64,000 nucleotides of DNA from Deltaproteobacteria bacterium (GCA_019310485.1 JAFDEF010000009.1:19513-83512); one strand, 5' to 3'. Shown: positions 1 to 9,519, counted from the stretch's first letter. Numbers and translations: made by a program. Notes: generated by a model from the letters alone, not told the origin.

Positions 1-879
<879 letters not shown>

Positions 880-929
880 TCAATTTTCGATTATTTACAT
901 TTAACTTCCATATTCAAATCACAATACAC

Positions 930-1217
930 TTACTCAACAATGGCAATAATGTCCTCTTCCCTCATTATCAGGTGTTCCTCTCCTTCAATCTTGACATCGG
1001 TCCCGGCATATTTTCCGAACAACACGCGATCCCCTTTCTTGACTTCCAGCGGAAGTTTCTTGCCGTTTTCCAGAATCTTGCCGGCTCCCACGGCCACCAC
1101 TTTCCCCTCAATCGGTTTTTCCTTTGCTGTGTCCGGGATAATAATTCCACCTTTGGTTTTCTCTTCCTCTTCCACTCTTTTTACAATAACTCGATCATGT
1201 AATGGTCTGAGTTTCAT
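930..1217 (-). CDS. groES: Co-chaperonin GroES (10 kDa)
   Basis: A 95-residue co-chaperonin that caps the GroEL ring. It begins [14 protein letters not shown] and carries the mobile-loop region ([16 protein letters not shown]) that contacts GroEL, followed by the conserved VVAVGAGK and [12 protein letters not shown] segments. The length is exactly that of the family. It is the first gene of a leftward groES-groEL operon. Upstream there is a sigma70-like promoter but no CIRCE inverted repeat (TTAGCACTC-N9-GAGTGCTAA), so HrcA control by that operator is not supported by the visible sequence. Confidence 0.97.
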   Translation of the reverse strand: MKLRPLHDRVIVKRVEEEEKTKGGIIIPDTAKEKPIEGKVVAVGAGKILENGKKLPLEVKKGDRVLFGKYAGTDVKIEGEEHLIMREEDIIAIVE

Positions 1218-1325
1218 TTTTTCTGTCTCCCTCCCTTTTCAAATATAGCTTTTAGATTTGGGTTAGAAAAACCTAGGATTGAACTCAAAGTTTACCCTAC
1301 CTAATCCAATAAAATTTGATAAATG

Positions 1326-1353
1326 AAAATAATGACTGATACTTAAATGTCAA
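1326..1353 (-). promoter_or_regulatory. Probable sigma70 promoter of groESL
   Basis: On the minus strand a perfect -35 TTGACA (1348-1353) is followed after 16 bases by TATTTT (1326-1331). It lies about 110 bases upstream of the groES start codon. There is no CIRCE element or obvious sigma32 -10 (CCCCAT) in this leader. The spacing is one base short of ideal. Confidence 0.5.
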
Positions 1354-1682
1354 GGGCAGCCCCCCAAAAAACGAGCTCGCACCAGCAAATTAGCCAGGAA
1401 AACGCATTGAGCAATGAGAAAATTCTCCCAGTTTGGCCCAAATTTCCCTGTTGCAATTCACATCGCTCTTATCATAGACTTCTCTATTCTGGCTTTTGAC
1501 AACCTGGAGCAATGACTCTTTTGGAGTTTCTTGCTCTCCTTTGATAAAGGGCGCTCGGGGACACACAAATTGCAGAAAATCTATGCCCTTCAGGGGGTTG
1601 GCCCTGGCGAACGGCCCTCAGATGCGTGCCCCTCATTTATTTGGTTCAGATTTAGGAATGCAAGTTCAGCGAAATTTGCCAT
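1354..1682. other. Intergenic region between divergent groES and the cysteine synthase fusion
   Basis: About 330 bases without a supported gene. A TTGACA at about 1496 lies upstream of the fusion gene, but the -10 region downstream of it is poor. No RNA gene, repeat or clear operator was recognised. The only open frame here (1496-1699) has no family resemblance. Confidence 0.4.
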
Positions 1683-4007
1683 ATGAAAAACAAATATAAC
1701 AATATTCTTGACCACATTGGCGGAACCCCGCTGGTTCCAGTAACAAGGCTAAACCCAAACCCGAGGGTCGAAATCCTGGCTAAACTGGAGTCATTTAACC
1801 CGGGAGGGTCAGTAAAGGACAGGCCGGCGCTTTACATGATCGAGGAAGCCGAAAAAAGAGGTGACCTGACCAAAGACAAAATCATTTTGGAGGCTACGAG
1901 TGGCAACACGGGAATAGGACTTTCCCTTGTTTCCGCTGTGATAGGGTACAAAATTCTCCTGATCATGTCCGAAGGAGTAAGTGAAGAAAGAAAAAAGATC
2001 CTAAAAGCTATGGGGGCAGAGTTAAAGTTCACGCCTGAACATCTGGGAACTGATGGAGCGATCGAGTTCGTTTACAACCTGACAAGAGAGGAGCCACAAA
2101 AATATTGGCTCGCCGACCAATTCAACAATGAATCCAACTGGAAATCTCACTATTACGGAACTGCAGCGGAAATCTGGGAGCAAACAGGGGGCAACTTGAA
2201 TGCTGTTGTCGCTGCTATGGGGACAACCGGCACTTTAATGGGGCTTTCAAGGCGATTGAGAGAACTGAATCCAGAAGTCAAGATTGTCGGGATAGAGCCG
2301 TACCTGGGGCATAAGATTCAGGGTCTGAAAAATATGAAAGAGTCCTATCGGCCCGGAATTTTCAACAAGGCGCTCACTGACCGAATAATAAACATTGATG
2401 ACGAAGAGGCTTATTATACCTCCAGGATGCTTGCCAGAGAAGAGGGAATCTTTGTGGGGATGAGTTCCGGGGCGGCTATGGCAGGAGCCCTGAAAATTGC
2501 CAGGGAGATGAATCAAGGCAGAATTGTGGTTATCTTCCCTGATGGAGGAGAGAGGTACCTGAGCACTCCTCTTTTCGAGGTCAAGAGGAAATCAGGTATC
2601 ACACTCTATGATACGCTGAGCCGCAACAAAGTGGAATTTGTTCCCATTGAAGAAAGCCGGGTAAAGCTTTACTCATGCGGTCCCACCCTTTGTGGGCCAA
2701 TTCATATTGGAGAGTGCAGGCGCTTTGTTTTTTCAGACCTGGTAAGGCGCTACCTGGAGTTCAAGGGGTACAATGTCACCCACATTATGAACCTCACGGA
2801 CCTTGATGACAGGACCATAGAGGGTGCTGAAAAAGCTGGCTTGCCACTGAGTGATTTTACCGAGAAGTATTTCCACAGTTTCCTAGAAGACCTTCAGACA
2901 TTGAACATCAAGAAAGCTTCTGAATATCCAAGGGCTAGTGAGCACGTGGAAGACATGATTGAGATCGTGAGAAAACTGGTGGAAAAAGGCTATGCTTATG
3001 AAAAACTTAGATCTGTCTATTTCGATATATCTAGATTTAAGGATTACGGGAAGCTCTCCAGGATAGACCTCGAAAAAATCAAGCTTGGAAAAACGGTCGA
3101 CTTAGATCTTTACGAAAAGGATAACCCAAGGGATTTCACTCTACTCAAAAGATCAACCCTTAACGAGTTAAAAAGGGGAATATTCTATAAAACGAAATGG
3201 GGAAATTTGAGACCTAGCTGGCATCTCGAATGCCCTACCATTGCCATGAAGTTCCTTGGTGAAACCTATGACATACATATGAGCAGCGTCGACTTGATTT
3301 TTCCACATCATGAAAACATCATTGCAATCAGCGCTGCCATGTCAGGAAGGCCTCTAGCCAACTACTGGCTTCATAACGAGCTGGTAATGGTTGACGGGAA
3401 AAAGCCCTCTCGTAGTGCGGGAAATGAAATCCTGACCTTGAAGGATATTTTGAGCAAGGGCTTCACAGGGAGAGGCATTCGCTACTGGCTTTTGAGTCGC
3501 CACTATCGCAAACCTATTGTCTTTTCCTGGGCAAACCTCAGAGCAGCCCAAAACACCGTTTCCCATCTGGATCAGTTCGTCTATAAGCTGTATCGGTGCC
3601 CTGAGGGAGACCCCTACCCGGAGATGGATCAATTGATCTATGACCTTAGGCACAAGTTCAAGGAATCTCTTGATGACGACTTCAGTATCGCACCGGCCCT
3701 TGCAGCGCTTTTCGAGTTTGTAGGAGAAATAAACCGGATTATGGACAAAAACGGTATCTCCGGCACTGATAAGGAACAGATCGAACGAGCGCTAAAGAGA
3801 ATCAACTCAGTTCTGGAGGTCATGGACTTGATGCCTCAAAAGGAGGATGAAAAAATCCAGGCTTTTATAGCAAAAAGAGACCGGGCAAGAAGAGCAGGGG
3901 ATTGGTCAACAGCTGATAAAATTAGGGCCGAGCTCGAGGACATGGGAATTCAGCTCATTGATACAAGACAGGGCACAATATGGCGCAGGAAACTTGATAG
4001 TCCTTGA
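1683..4007 (+). CDS. Cysteine synthase (CysM/CysK type) fused to a cysteinyl-tRNA synthetase-like domain
   Basis: A 774-residue two-domain protein. Residues 1 to about 300 are a PLP-dependent cysteine synthase. Lys45 in GGSVKDR is the expected Schiff-base lysine, TSGNTG (72-77) the substrate loop, GTTGT (180-184) the phosphate loop, and MSSGAA (260-265) a further family motif. This domain would make cysteine from an activated serine and sulfide. Residues about 325-774 resemble class I cysteinyl-tRNA synthetase: SCGPT with Cys332, HIGE (341-344), NLTDLDD, HLEC with Cys517, and FPHHEN (540-545). Key sites deviate. The KMSKS loop reads KPSRS (574-578), GGG after DIH reads MSS, and the residue after HHEN, normally the fourth zinc ligand Glu, is Ile546. 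The enzyme may therefore be a divergent or repurposed synthetase. The frame is continuous with no stop. ATG 1683 has a weak ribosome site. ilvD follows. Confidence 0.88.
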   Translation: MKNKYNNILDHIGGTPLVPVTRLNPNPRVEILAKLESFNPGGSVKDRPALYMIEEAEKRGDLTKDKIILEATSGNTGIGLSLVSAVIGYKILLIMSEGVSEERKKILKAMGAELKFTPEHLGTDGAIEFVYNLTREEPQKYWLADQFNNESNWKSHYYGTAAEIWEQTGGNLNAVVAAMGTTGTLMGLSRRLRELNPEVKIVGIEPYLGHKIQGLKNMKESYRPGIFNKALTDRIINIDDEEAYYTSRMLAREEGIFVGMSSGAAMAGALKIAREMNQGRIVVIFPDGGERYLSTPLFEVKRKSGITLYDTLSRNKVEFVPIEESRVKLYSCGPTLCGPIHIGECRRFVFSDLVRRYLEFKGYNVTHIMNLTDLDDRTIEGAEKAGLPLSDFTEKYFHSFLEDLQTLNIKKASEYPRASEHVEDMIEIVRKLVEKGYAYEKLRSVYFDISRFKDYGKLSRIDLEKIKLGKTVDLDLYEKDNPRDFTLLKRSTLNELKRGIFYKTKWGNLRPSWHLECPTIAMKFLGETYDIHMSSVDLIFPHHENIIAISAAMSGRPLANYWLHNELVMVDGKKPSRSAGNEILTLKDILSKGFTGRGIRYWLLSRHYRKPIVFSWANLRAAQNTVSHLDQFVYKLYRCPEGDPYPEMDQLIYDLRHKFKESLDDDFSIAPALAALFEFVGEINRIMDKNGISGTDKEQIERALKRINSVLEVMDLMPQKEDEKIQAFIAKRDRARRAGDWSTADKIRAELEDMGIQLIDTRQGTIWRRKLDSP

Positions 4008-4015
4008 AAAGACCA

Positions 4016-4031
4016 GCCCGCCAAGGCGGGC
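4016..4031. repeat. Short G+C-rich palindrome between the fusion gene and ilvD
   Basis: GCCCGCCAAGGCGGGC is a perfect 7-bp inverted repeat beginning 8 bases after the fusion-gene stop. It resembles the CCGCC...GGCGG hairpins found at 7571, 27484 and 27776 and may be a minimal relative, though the match is short. No T-run follows, so it is a poor intrinsic terminator. Confidence 0.4.
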
Positions 4032-4096
4032 AGAATAAAGTTGGCTATAGAATTTCGCAAGAACTGTGGTGCAAAAAAGAACTCAGGAGCTTCAAA

Positions 4097-5737
4097 ATGC
4101 GTTCAGATATCCTAAAAAAAAGAATTGAAACACTTCCTCACCGCGCTCTTTTGATGTCTTCAGGGTTGAAAAAAAGCGACTTCGACCCGGACAGGCCCTT
4201 TATCGGTATTGCAAACAGCTATAATACCATTATCCCCGGCCATGTCCACTTAAACGAGCTGACAGCTGAAATCAAGAGAGGAGTGAGGGATGCAGGTGGG
4301 GTGCCACTTGAATGGGGCGTTCCGGGAGTCTGCGACGGTATTGCCATGTTTGTGGAGATGAGGCTAAGCCTTCCAAGCCGAGAGCACGTGGCTGAAAACA
4401 TTGAAATCATGGTCCTCTCCCACTCTCTTGACGGCTGGGTGGGGGTAACTAATTGTGACAAAATAACTCCCGGCATGCTAATGGCCGCAGCGCGCCTTGA
4501 CTTACCGGCGATAATACTGACCGGCGGCCCAATGAAAGCAAACATTGTTGAAGGCAAAAAACATCACCCTATTGAAGGGTTCAAGATTGTCGGCCAAGTC
4601 AAAGCGGGCACGATGAGCGAAGAAGGCGCAAAAGCCCTCCTCCCGCTGATGGCTTGCGGTGCCGGGGCCTGTGTGGGTCTTTATACGGCTAATACGATGG
4701 CTGTTGTAACGGAAGTGCTTGGTATGTCGCTGACGGGGTGCGCGACAACCCCTGCTGTAGATCCTCTTAAGAGAAAACAAGCGTATGAAACCGGGAAGAG
4801 GATTGTGGAACTTGTCAGAAACGATACCAAACCCCGTCACATAATGACTGGCCAAGCTTTCGAAAACGCCATTAGGGTGGATATGTGCATGGGCGGTTCT
4901 ACAAACGCCGTTTTGCATATTCCTGCAATTGCAAAAGAGGCTGGACTCGATATTGACATCGAAGTATTTGACAAAATATCAGGGGAAACTCCCCACCTGT
5001 GTGCAATCATTCCGTCAGGAGAACACGAAATGGCTGACATTCACCGTGCCGGAGGTGTTCCGGCAGTACTCAATCGCCTAAAGGACAAGATAAAGGATTC
5101 TCCAACTGTGACCGGCCTCTCCATCAGGAATATTGCGAATCAGGGGAACACACTTGATGCTGATGTCATAAGACCGTTCGGTAATCCATACCACTCGGAG
5201 GGAGGGATAGCTGTTCTTAAGGGAAACATCGCCAATAGTGCTGTCATAAAGCAAACCGCCGTTGAAAAAGAGATGCTCGCTCACAGCGGTCCTGCAAAAG
5301 TATTCTTTACTGAGAATGAGTTGCTTGATGCCATAGAAAAAAAGACTATCAGGGAGGGGGATGTCGTCGTTTTGCCGTTCCAGGGGCCGGCTGGCGCCCC
5401 GGGTATGCCCGAAATGCTGACACCAACCGATGCTATAAAAGGAGCTGGATACAAAAAGGTAGCACTCATCACTGATGGGAGGTTTTCAGGGGCCACAACA
5501 GGACCCTGTGTGGGCCACGTTGAAATGGAGGCCTACAATGGGGGCCCCATTGGCGCTATTCGAGATGGAGACATAATTGAAATAGATATCCCGAAGAGGA
5601 AGTTAAACGTCAGGCTGAGCGACGAAGAAATAAAGAAACGCCTCAAAGAAGTAAGACCACCGTACCGAGAGCTTGCGCCATTGCTCGCTTCTTACAGGGA
5701 AAGATTCAAAGGAATCAACTGCTACGGTAAAAAATAA
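4097..5737 (+). CDS. ilvD: Dihydroxy-acid dehydratase IlvD
   Basis: Iron-sulfur dehydratase that converts 2,3-dihydroxyacids to 2-oxoacids in valine, leucine and isoleucine synthesis. The 546 residues match the usual length of about 555. Conserved segments include MRSDILK and PHRALLMSSGL at the N-terminus, the cluster cysteines in CDGIAMF, TNCDKITPGM and ACGAGACVGLYTANTM, and the C-terminal FSGATTGPCVGHV. The open frame extends upstream to 4004, but ATG 4097 is chosen because it starts the family homology and follows AGGAG (4086-4090) with 6-base spacing. It is co-directional with the cysteine synthase fusion 89 bases upstream. Confidence 0.95.
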   Translation: MRSDILKKRIETLPHRALLMSSGLKKSDFDPDRPFIGIANSYNTIIPGHVHLNELTAEIKRGVRDAGGVPLEWGVPGVCDGIAMFVEMRLSLPSREHVAENIEIMVLSHSLDGWVGVTNCDKITPGMLMAAARLDLPAIILTGGPMKANIVEGKKHHPIEGFKIVGQVKAGTMSEEGAKALLPLMACGAGACVGLYTANTMAVVTEVLGMSLTGCATTPAVDPLKRKQAYETGKRIVELVRNDTKPRHIMTGQAFENAIRVDMCMGGSTNAVLHIPAIAKEAGLDIDIEVFDKISGETPHLCAIIPSGEHEMADIHRAGGVPAVLNRLKDKIKDSPTVTGLSIRNIANQGNTLDADVIRPFGNPYHSEGGIAVLKGNIANSAVIKQTAVEKEMLAHSGPAKVFFTENELLDAIEKKTIREGDVVVLPFQGPAGAPGMPEMLTPTDAIKGAGYKKVALITDGRFSGATTGPCVGHVEMEAYNGGPIGAIRDGDIIEIDIPKRKLNVRLSDEEIKKRLKEVRPPYRELAPLLASYRERFKGINCYGKK

Positions 5738-5759
5738 AGCGTACCCCAGCCAGGTACGC
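5726..5759 (-). terminator. Rho-independent terminator for the radical SAM gene
   Basis: The perfect 7-bp stem GCGTACC/GGTACGC (5739-5745 and 5753-5759, 7-base loop) is followed on the minus strand by TTTATTTTTT. It lies 20 bases past the stop of the leftward radical SAM gene and overlaps the end of ilvD. The hairpin would also form at the 3' end of the ilvD transcript, although no T-run follows on that side. Confidence 0.75.
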
Positions 5760-5779
5760 CTCTTCCAGCACCGGCTGAT

Positions 5780-7276
5780 TCAAGCAAGAGAACTTCTTCG
5801 GATTGCGTCTACGATCCGCCTGAAGTGCAGGCCATAGACTGCCATCATCATGGCAAGAGAAAATTTTCTACGGTATTTGAAAAGGCTCAGGAAAAAAAGC
5901 TGCCAATAATAACGCTTCCCCTTTTCGACAACGCCCAGCACCCAAACCGACCTGAGGATCGCCTTCACATCCTGAAGGGTGACTCTTCTTGGTTTTTTCA
6001 GCTGAGGATTGTATTCGCGAAGAAGGGTTTTCACCCGCTCATAGTATTGCTTGTGCGAATAAATGTTTTCAAGAATTTCCCTGTAACCTCTCTTTAAACG
6101 CTCGTAGTCCATTTTGGGTACGAAATTCATCGAACCATCCATATTATCCCCACTAGCCAAATTCAGCAGGCGATTCTCCGATTTCAGGCGCTGGAAAAGC
6201 CTTGTACCTGGAGGTGCATTCAGTAAGCCTACCATGGCTGTCACGATCCCGCTCTTCTGAATGAAGTTCACCATTTGTTCAAAAATGCCTGGTGAATCAT
6301 GGTCGAAACCCACTATAAACCCTGCCGAAACCCTGAGACCTCGCCTTTGCAAAAATCTCACGGAGCCCAGCAAGTCCCTGTGCAAATTCTGAGATTTTCC
6401 GCACTCAGCCAGACTTTCGTCGTTTGGTGTCTCAATACCAGTGAACACAGAATGGAAACCCGCTTCCACCATGAGCTGGACCAGCTCGGGATCATCTGCC
6501 AGGTTAATAGAGGCCTCGGTGGTGAACTCAAAGGGATAACTGCGTCTCCTACCCCAGTCGATCAATGCCGGCAACATTTCTGCTTTAAGCTTTTTCTTGT
6601 TACCTATGAAATTGTCGTCAACAACAAATATGCCACCCCGCCACCCAAGCTCATACAATGATTGCAGCTCGGCTAAGAATTGCTCTTTGCTTTTTGTTCG
6701 CGGCTTGTGCCCGTTTAGCATAGTCACGCTGCAGAATTCGCAATTAAAGGGACATCCCCTGGAGTATTGAAGATACATTGTCGCATAAGCTTTCATGTCC
6801 AGGAGATCCCAAAGCGGAACCGGTGTCAGCGAAATGTCAGGAAACTTCGAGGAGGTGTACATATGTTTTGGGCTGCCACTTTTTAAGTCTTCAAGGAACA
6901 TGGGAAGGGTAATTTCCGCCTCGTTTAGAACAAAGTGATCCACGCCATCAAATTCCTCGTGCTCGATTGTTGCCATTGGACCGCCGGCAACGACTTTTAC
7001 CCCAAGCTCGTTGCAGCGTTTGATCACATCTTTGAAAGAGGCCTTCTGTATGTTCATGCCACTCACGAAAACATAGTCTGCCCACAGGATGTCTTTGTCT
7101 CTCAAAGGAGCCACGTTCATATCAATCAATTTCTTTTCCCACTCCCCCGGTAGCATAGCAGCTACAGTGAGCAATCCCAGTGGAGGACCGTCTGCTTTTT
7201 TCGAGATAAATCTTAGAGCGTGACGAAATCCGTAGAAAGTGGAGGGCGTCTCTGGATAAACAAGTAAGACTCTCAT
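5780..7276 (-). CDS. B12-binding-domain radical SAM protein (DUF4070-like C-terminus)
   Basis: A 498-residue protein with an N-terminal cobalamin-binding-like Rossmann domain (residues 1 to about 135, starting MRVLLVYPETP, with GPPLGLLTVAAMLP and FVSGMNIQ) and a radical SAM domain. The [4Fe-4S] cysteines are C175, C179 and C182 in RGCPFNCEFC. The C-terminal third, rich in Arg/Lys/Tyr, fits the DUF4070 extension found in HpnP-type proteins. Relatives include the hopanoid C-2 methylase HpnP, but this subgroup (FRHALRFISKKA near the N-terminus) is widespread and its substrate is not known to me. It stands alone on its strand with its own terminator. ATG 7276 follows GGAGGAAA. Confidence 0.85.
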   Translation of the reverse strand: MRVLLVYPETPSTFYGFRHALRFISKKADGPPLGLLTVAAMLPGEWEKKLIDMNVAPLRDKDILWADYVFVSGMNIQKASFKDVIKRCNELGVKVVAGGPMATIEHEEFDGVDHFVLNEAEITLPMFLEDLKSGSPKHMYTSSKFPDISLTPVPLWDLLDMKAYATMYLQYSRGCPFNCEFCSVTMLNGHKPRTKSKEQFLAELQSLYELGWRGGIFVVDDNFIGNKKKLKAEMLPALIDWGRRRSYPFEFTTEASINLADDPELVQLMVEAGFHSVFTGIETPNDESLAECGKSQNLHRDLLGSVRFLQRRGLRVSAGFIVGFDHDSPGIFEQMVNFIQKSGIVTAMVGLLNAPPGTRLFQRLKSENRLLNLASGDNMDGSMNFVPKMDYERLKRGYREILENIYSHKQYYERVKTLLREYNPQLKKPRRVTLQDVKAILRSVWVLGVVEKGKRYYWQLFFLSLFKYRRKFSLAMMMAVYGLHFRRIVDAIRRSSLA

Positions 7277-7843
7277 GGTGTTTCCTCCTTCCCTGCTGGC
7301 AGGAAAAACAAGCCATGGTGGTTAACCTGGCAAAACAAAACCTGAGTGAAACCTGTGAGGAAATCCCCAGTTCGTCATGATGTCTCCCTTCAGCTTAAAC
7401 TCTGATCTTGAAATAGGGGCCCGCCAAAGGTTACTAAACCTTCTTACCATGCGGCCAAGAAAGAATTATCCTTTGATCAGAATACGCCTTCAAACTATGA
7501 GAGATTCTCAAGTGATAATTGTTATGGTGTCCTCTTCCGCCAAATTTTCGGTAGGCATAGAAAAATAATGAACTACCCCGCCGCAAGCGGACGGAGTATC
7601 AACCGGAAATTTTCTTAACCGCCCCAAGGGGCGGGGAATCACACCCTTGTCCGCCTCTGGCGGGCTCCTCCGCCTCTGGCGGATTGATGAAGCAATTAGC
7701 ACATGAGCAGTCTGCTGTCAAGCTTGGTGAGCAAAGTCCAAGGGAATTCTTAGGCTTTGACAATTTGAGCAAATAAAGCGAAAATAAGTATGGTTTTTTG
7801 CTGGCTAGGTCAGAATGGTGCCAAAAGCAGAGAAGGATAACAA
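7277..7843. other. Divergent intergenic region with composite repeat copy A
   Basis: About 570 bases between the leftward radical SAM gene and the rightward cyclase. It holds the composite hairpin repeat (7571-7687) and, about 80 bases before the cyclase, TTGACA (7757-7762) followed by an A+T-rich AAAATAAGTATGG tract that could be its promoter. Nothing else was recognised in 7300-7570. Confidence 0.5.
7571..7687. repeat. Composite hairpin repeat, copy A
   Basis: Successive palindromic blocks: CCGCCGCAAGCGGACGG, the spacer GTATCAACCGGAAAT, CCGCCCCAAGGGGCGG, then two hairpin units CCGCCTCTGGCGG. The same order occurs at 27484-27580 and 27776-27911, where the last unit is present once and three times. 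It lies between two divergent genes and carries no coding capacity. It resembles REP/BIME-type extragenic elements. Confidence 0.85.
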
Positions 7844-9031
7844 GTGTCAGACGCAAAACGCTTACAGCAGCTTGCCAGAGAGGCAGAGACTTACCGCAGG
7901 CAGGGTCTTCTAGAAGAAGCGAGAAAAAAGTACCTTACCCTTTTAGACTTTGTAAAATCTCATAAGCAGTTTTCCACAAACAGATCTTTATTGAGTTCCC
8001 TCCGTAATAAAATCCAGCTCATAGAAAAAGAAATCGAAAATACTCTGCTGGACCAGGATATCCCTGAACTCCCCGAAGATACTCAGCAGCTTATTGGCAG
8101 ATTGTTTTCATTTTCGAACAATCAAGACATCGCGGCAGTGGAAAGTGCTGTTGCGCTGGCCAAGTTCGGACAGTACGAAACAGCTCTAGCTGAATTTCAA
8201 AAACTATTGACAAGAGACCTCTCAACAGAAACAGAGGGCAAAGGGGATGAAATTGCCGGATATTTCAGAACAATGATCCGAGAGTTGAGAGAGGCCTATG
8301 CCGATATTAGAGAGCAAAGGGCCAAACTGAAACATTATGCCAAGGAGGTTGCACTTTCGTATGAGAAGGTTAAAAAGGACGAGATATTGAAGAATAAGCT
8401 GCGCCGGTACGTCGGACAGAACTTGCTGGAGCGCCTGGTACGTTCGAGCAATGAGGTAGTTATTGATAATGAAAGGAGGGAGGTTACTGTTCTTTTTGCA
8501 GACATAAGGGGGTTTACAACGATCTCAGAGAAGATGGCCGCAGATCACGTGGTGGCAATGCTGAATGAGTACTTTTCCCTGATGGTGGAAGTCATCTCGA
8601 ACAATTACGGTATTCTCGACAAGTTCATTGGTGACGAGCTCATGGCTGTATTTGGACTTATATCCTCGAACAATGCTTCTCCCTCATATTATGCTGTGAA
8701 AACTGCTATAGAGATGCAGGGAGCCACTGAAGAGCTCATGCAGACCCGCAGGCGCCTTAAGAAGCAAACATTTGAAATCGGAATCGGGATAAATACCGGG
8801 AATGCAATAGTGGGAAGCGTCGGTTCAAAGGACAGAATGGACTACACTGTGATAGGCGATTGCGTAAACACTGCGGCAAGACTGCAATCGGTGGCAAAAG
8901 GAGGAGAAATCATTATTAGCGATGAAGTTTACAAACGCGCAAAAGAATATTTCAACATTAAGAAGAAAGGTAAGGTCCGGCTCAGGAACAAGAAAAAACC
9001 ACTACTTTGCTACCGCGTATTAAGAAAATAG
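7844..9031 (+). CDS. Class III adenylate cyclase with N-terminal helical region
   Basis: A 395-residue soluble protein. Residues 1 to about 195 are helical (short TPR-like segments near residues 5-35 and 98-125, then a coiled-coil-like stretch about 140-185). Residues 205-395 are a class III cyclase domain. Metal-binding aspartates D220 (FADIRGFT) and D264 (KFIGDELMAVF) are present. K260 and D333 (DYTVIGD) are the pair that selects ATP, and N342 and R346 (NTAARL) are the transition-state residues. It is therefore probably an active adenylate cyclase producing cAMP. The start is GTG 7844 with AAGGA 7 bases upstream. A remnant of a cyclic-nucleotide-binding domain occurs at 29246, and no intact receptor is seen in the window. 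Confidence 0.9.
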   Translation: MSDAKRLQQLAREAETYRRQGLLEEARKKYLTLLDFVKSHKQFSTNRSLLSSLRNKIQLIEKEIENTLLDQDIPELPEDTQQLIGRLFSFSNNQDIAAVESAVALAKFGQYETALAEFQKLLTRDLSTETEGKGDEIAGYFRTMIRELREAYADIREQRAKLKHYAKEVALSYEKVKKDEILKNKLRRYVGQNLLERLVRSSNEVVIDNERREVTVLFADIRGFTTISEKMAADHVVAMLNEYFSLMVEVISNNYGILDKFIGDELMAVFGLISSNNASPSYYAVKTAIEMQGATEELMQTRRRLKKQTFEIGIGINTGNAIVGSVGSKDRMDYTVIGDCVNTAARLQSVAKGGEIIISDEVYKRAKEYFNIKKKGKVRLRNKKKPLLCYRVLRK

Positions 9032-9033
9032 AA

Positions 9034-9127
9034 TGGCGGAGAGAGAGGGATTCGAACCCTCGGTAGGGCTTTTAACCCTACACTCGCTTAGCAGGCGAGC
9101 GCCTTCAGCCAACTCGGCCATCTCTCC
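9034..9127 (-). tRNA. tRNA-Ser (anticodon GCT)
   Basis: Read on the minus strand, the acceptor stem is GGAGAGA/TCTCTCC with discriminator G and an encoded CCA. The anticodon arm CGCCTGCTAAGCG places GCT in the loop. A long variable arm (TGTAGGGTTAAAAGCCCTA) is typical of serine tRNAs, and the T arm contains GGTTCGAATCC. It reads AGC/AGU codons. It overlaps no gene and lies just past the cyclase stop. Confidence 0.97.
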
Positions 9128-9232
9128 GCGGACCATCAGCTTTAACTTACACTCCCGCCCCCAGGGAGGCAAGAAATATCGAAAGCCGATCATTATTATG
9201 AGCTCAGTAAGCCCATAGGTAATACCTTTTTC

Positions 9233-9320
9233 TGGCGGAGGGAGTAGGATTCGAACCCACGGTCCCTTTCGGGACAACGGTTTTCAAGACCGCCGCCTTA
9301 AACCACTCGGCCATCCCTCC
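9233..9320 (-). tRNA. tRNA-Ser (anticodon TGA)
   Basis: On the minus strand the acceptor stem is GGAGGGA/TCCCTCC with discriminator G and an encoded CCA. The anticodon arm CGGTCTTGAAAACCG gives anticodon TGA, and the variable arm TTGTCCCGAAAGGGAC is long, as expected for serine. The T arm has GGTTCGAATCC. It reads UCN codons. It lies 105 bases upstream of tRNA-Ser(GCT) on the same strand, so both could share one transcript. Confidence 0.97.
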
Positions 9321-9519
9321 ATCAATTCCATGAATTTTCCAAAATTTCTCGACTTTAAGCCGAAGTCCTTATTCAATTCGCCGGAAATGCCTTGATCTAT
9401 TCTGGATAGTCTGGTGCTAGCTTTCCCTGAGTCCTCACCTCGGCCCTTTACCATGGCCGGATACAGTATACATGGACGTTACCAAGCATGCAATGAGGAC
9501 TAAGAGCTTTAATTTTATT

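Noticed and set aside
1218..1325. Search for a CIRCE operator upstream of groES
   Set aside because: No TTAGCACTC-N9-GAGTGCTAA or near match is present in the leader.
1496..1699. Open frame upstream of the cysteine synthase fusion
   Set aside because: It has no recognisable family and overlaps the fusion start; treated as non-coding.
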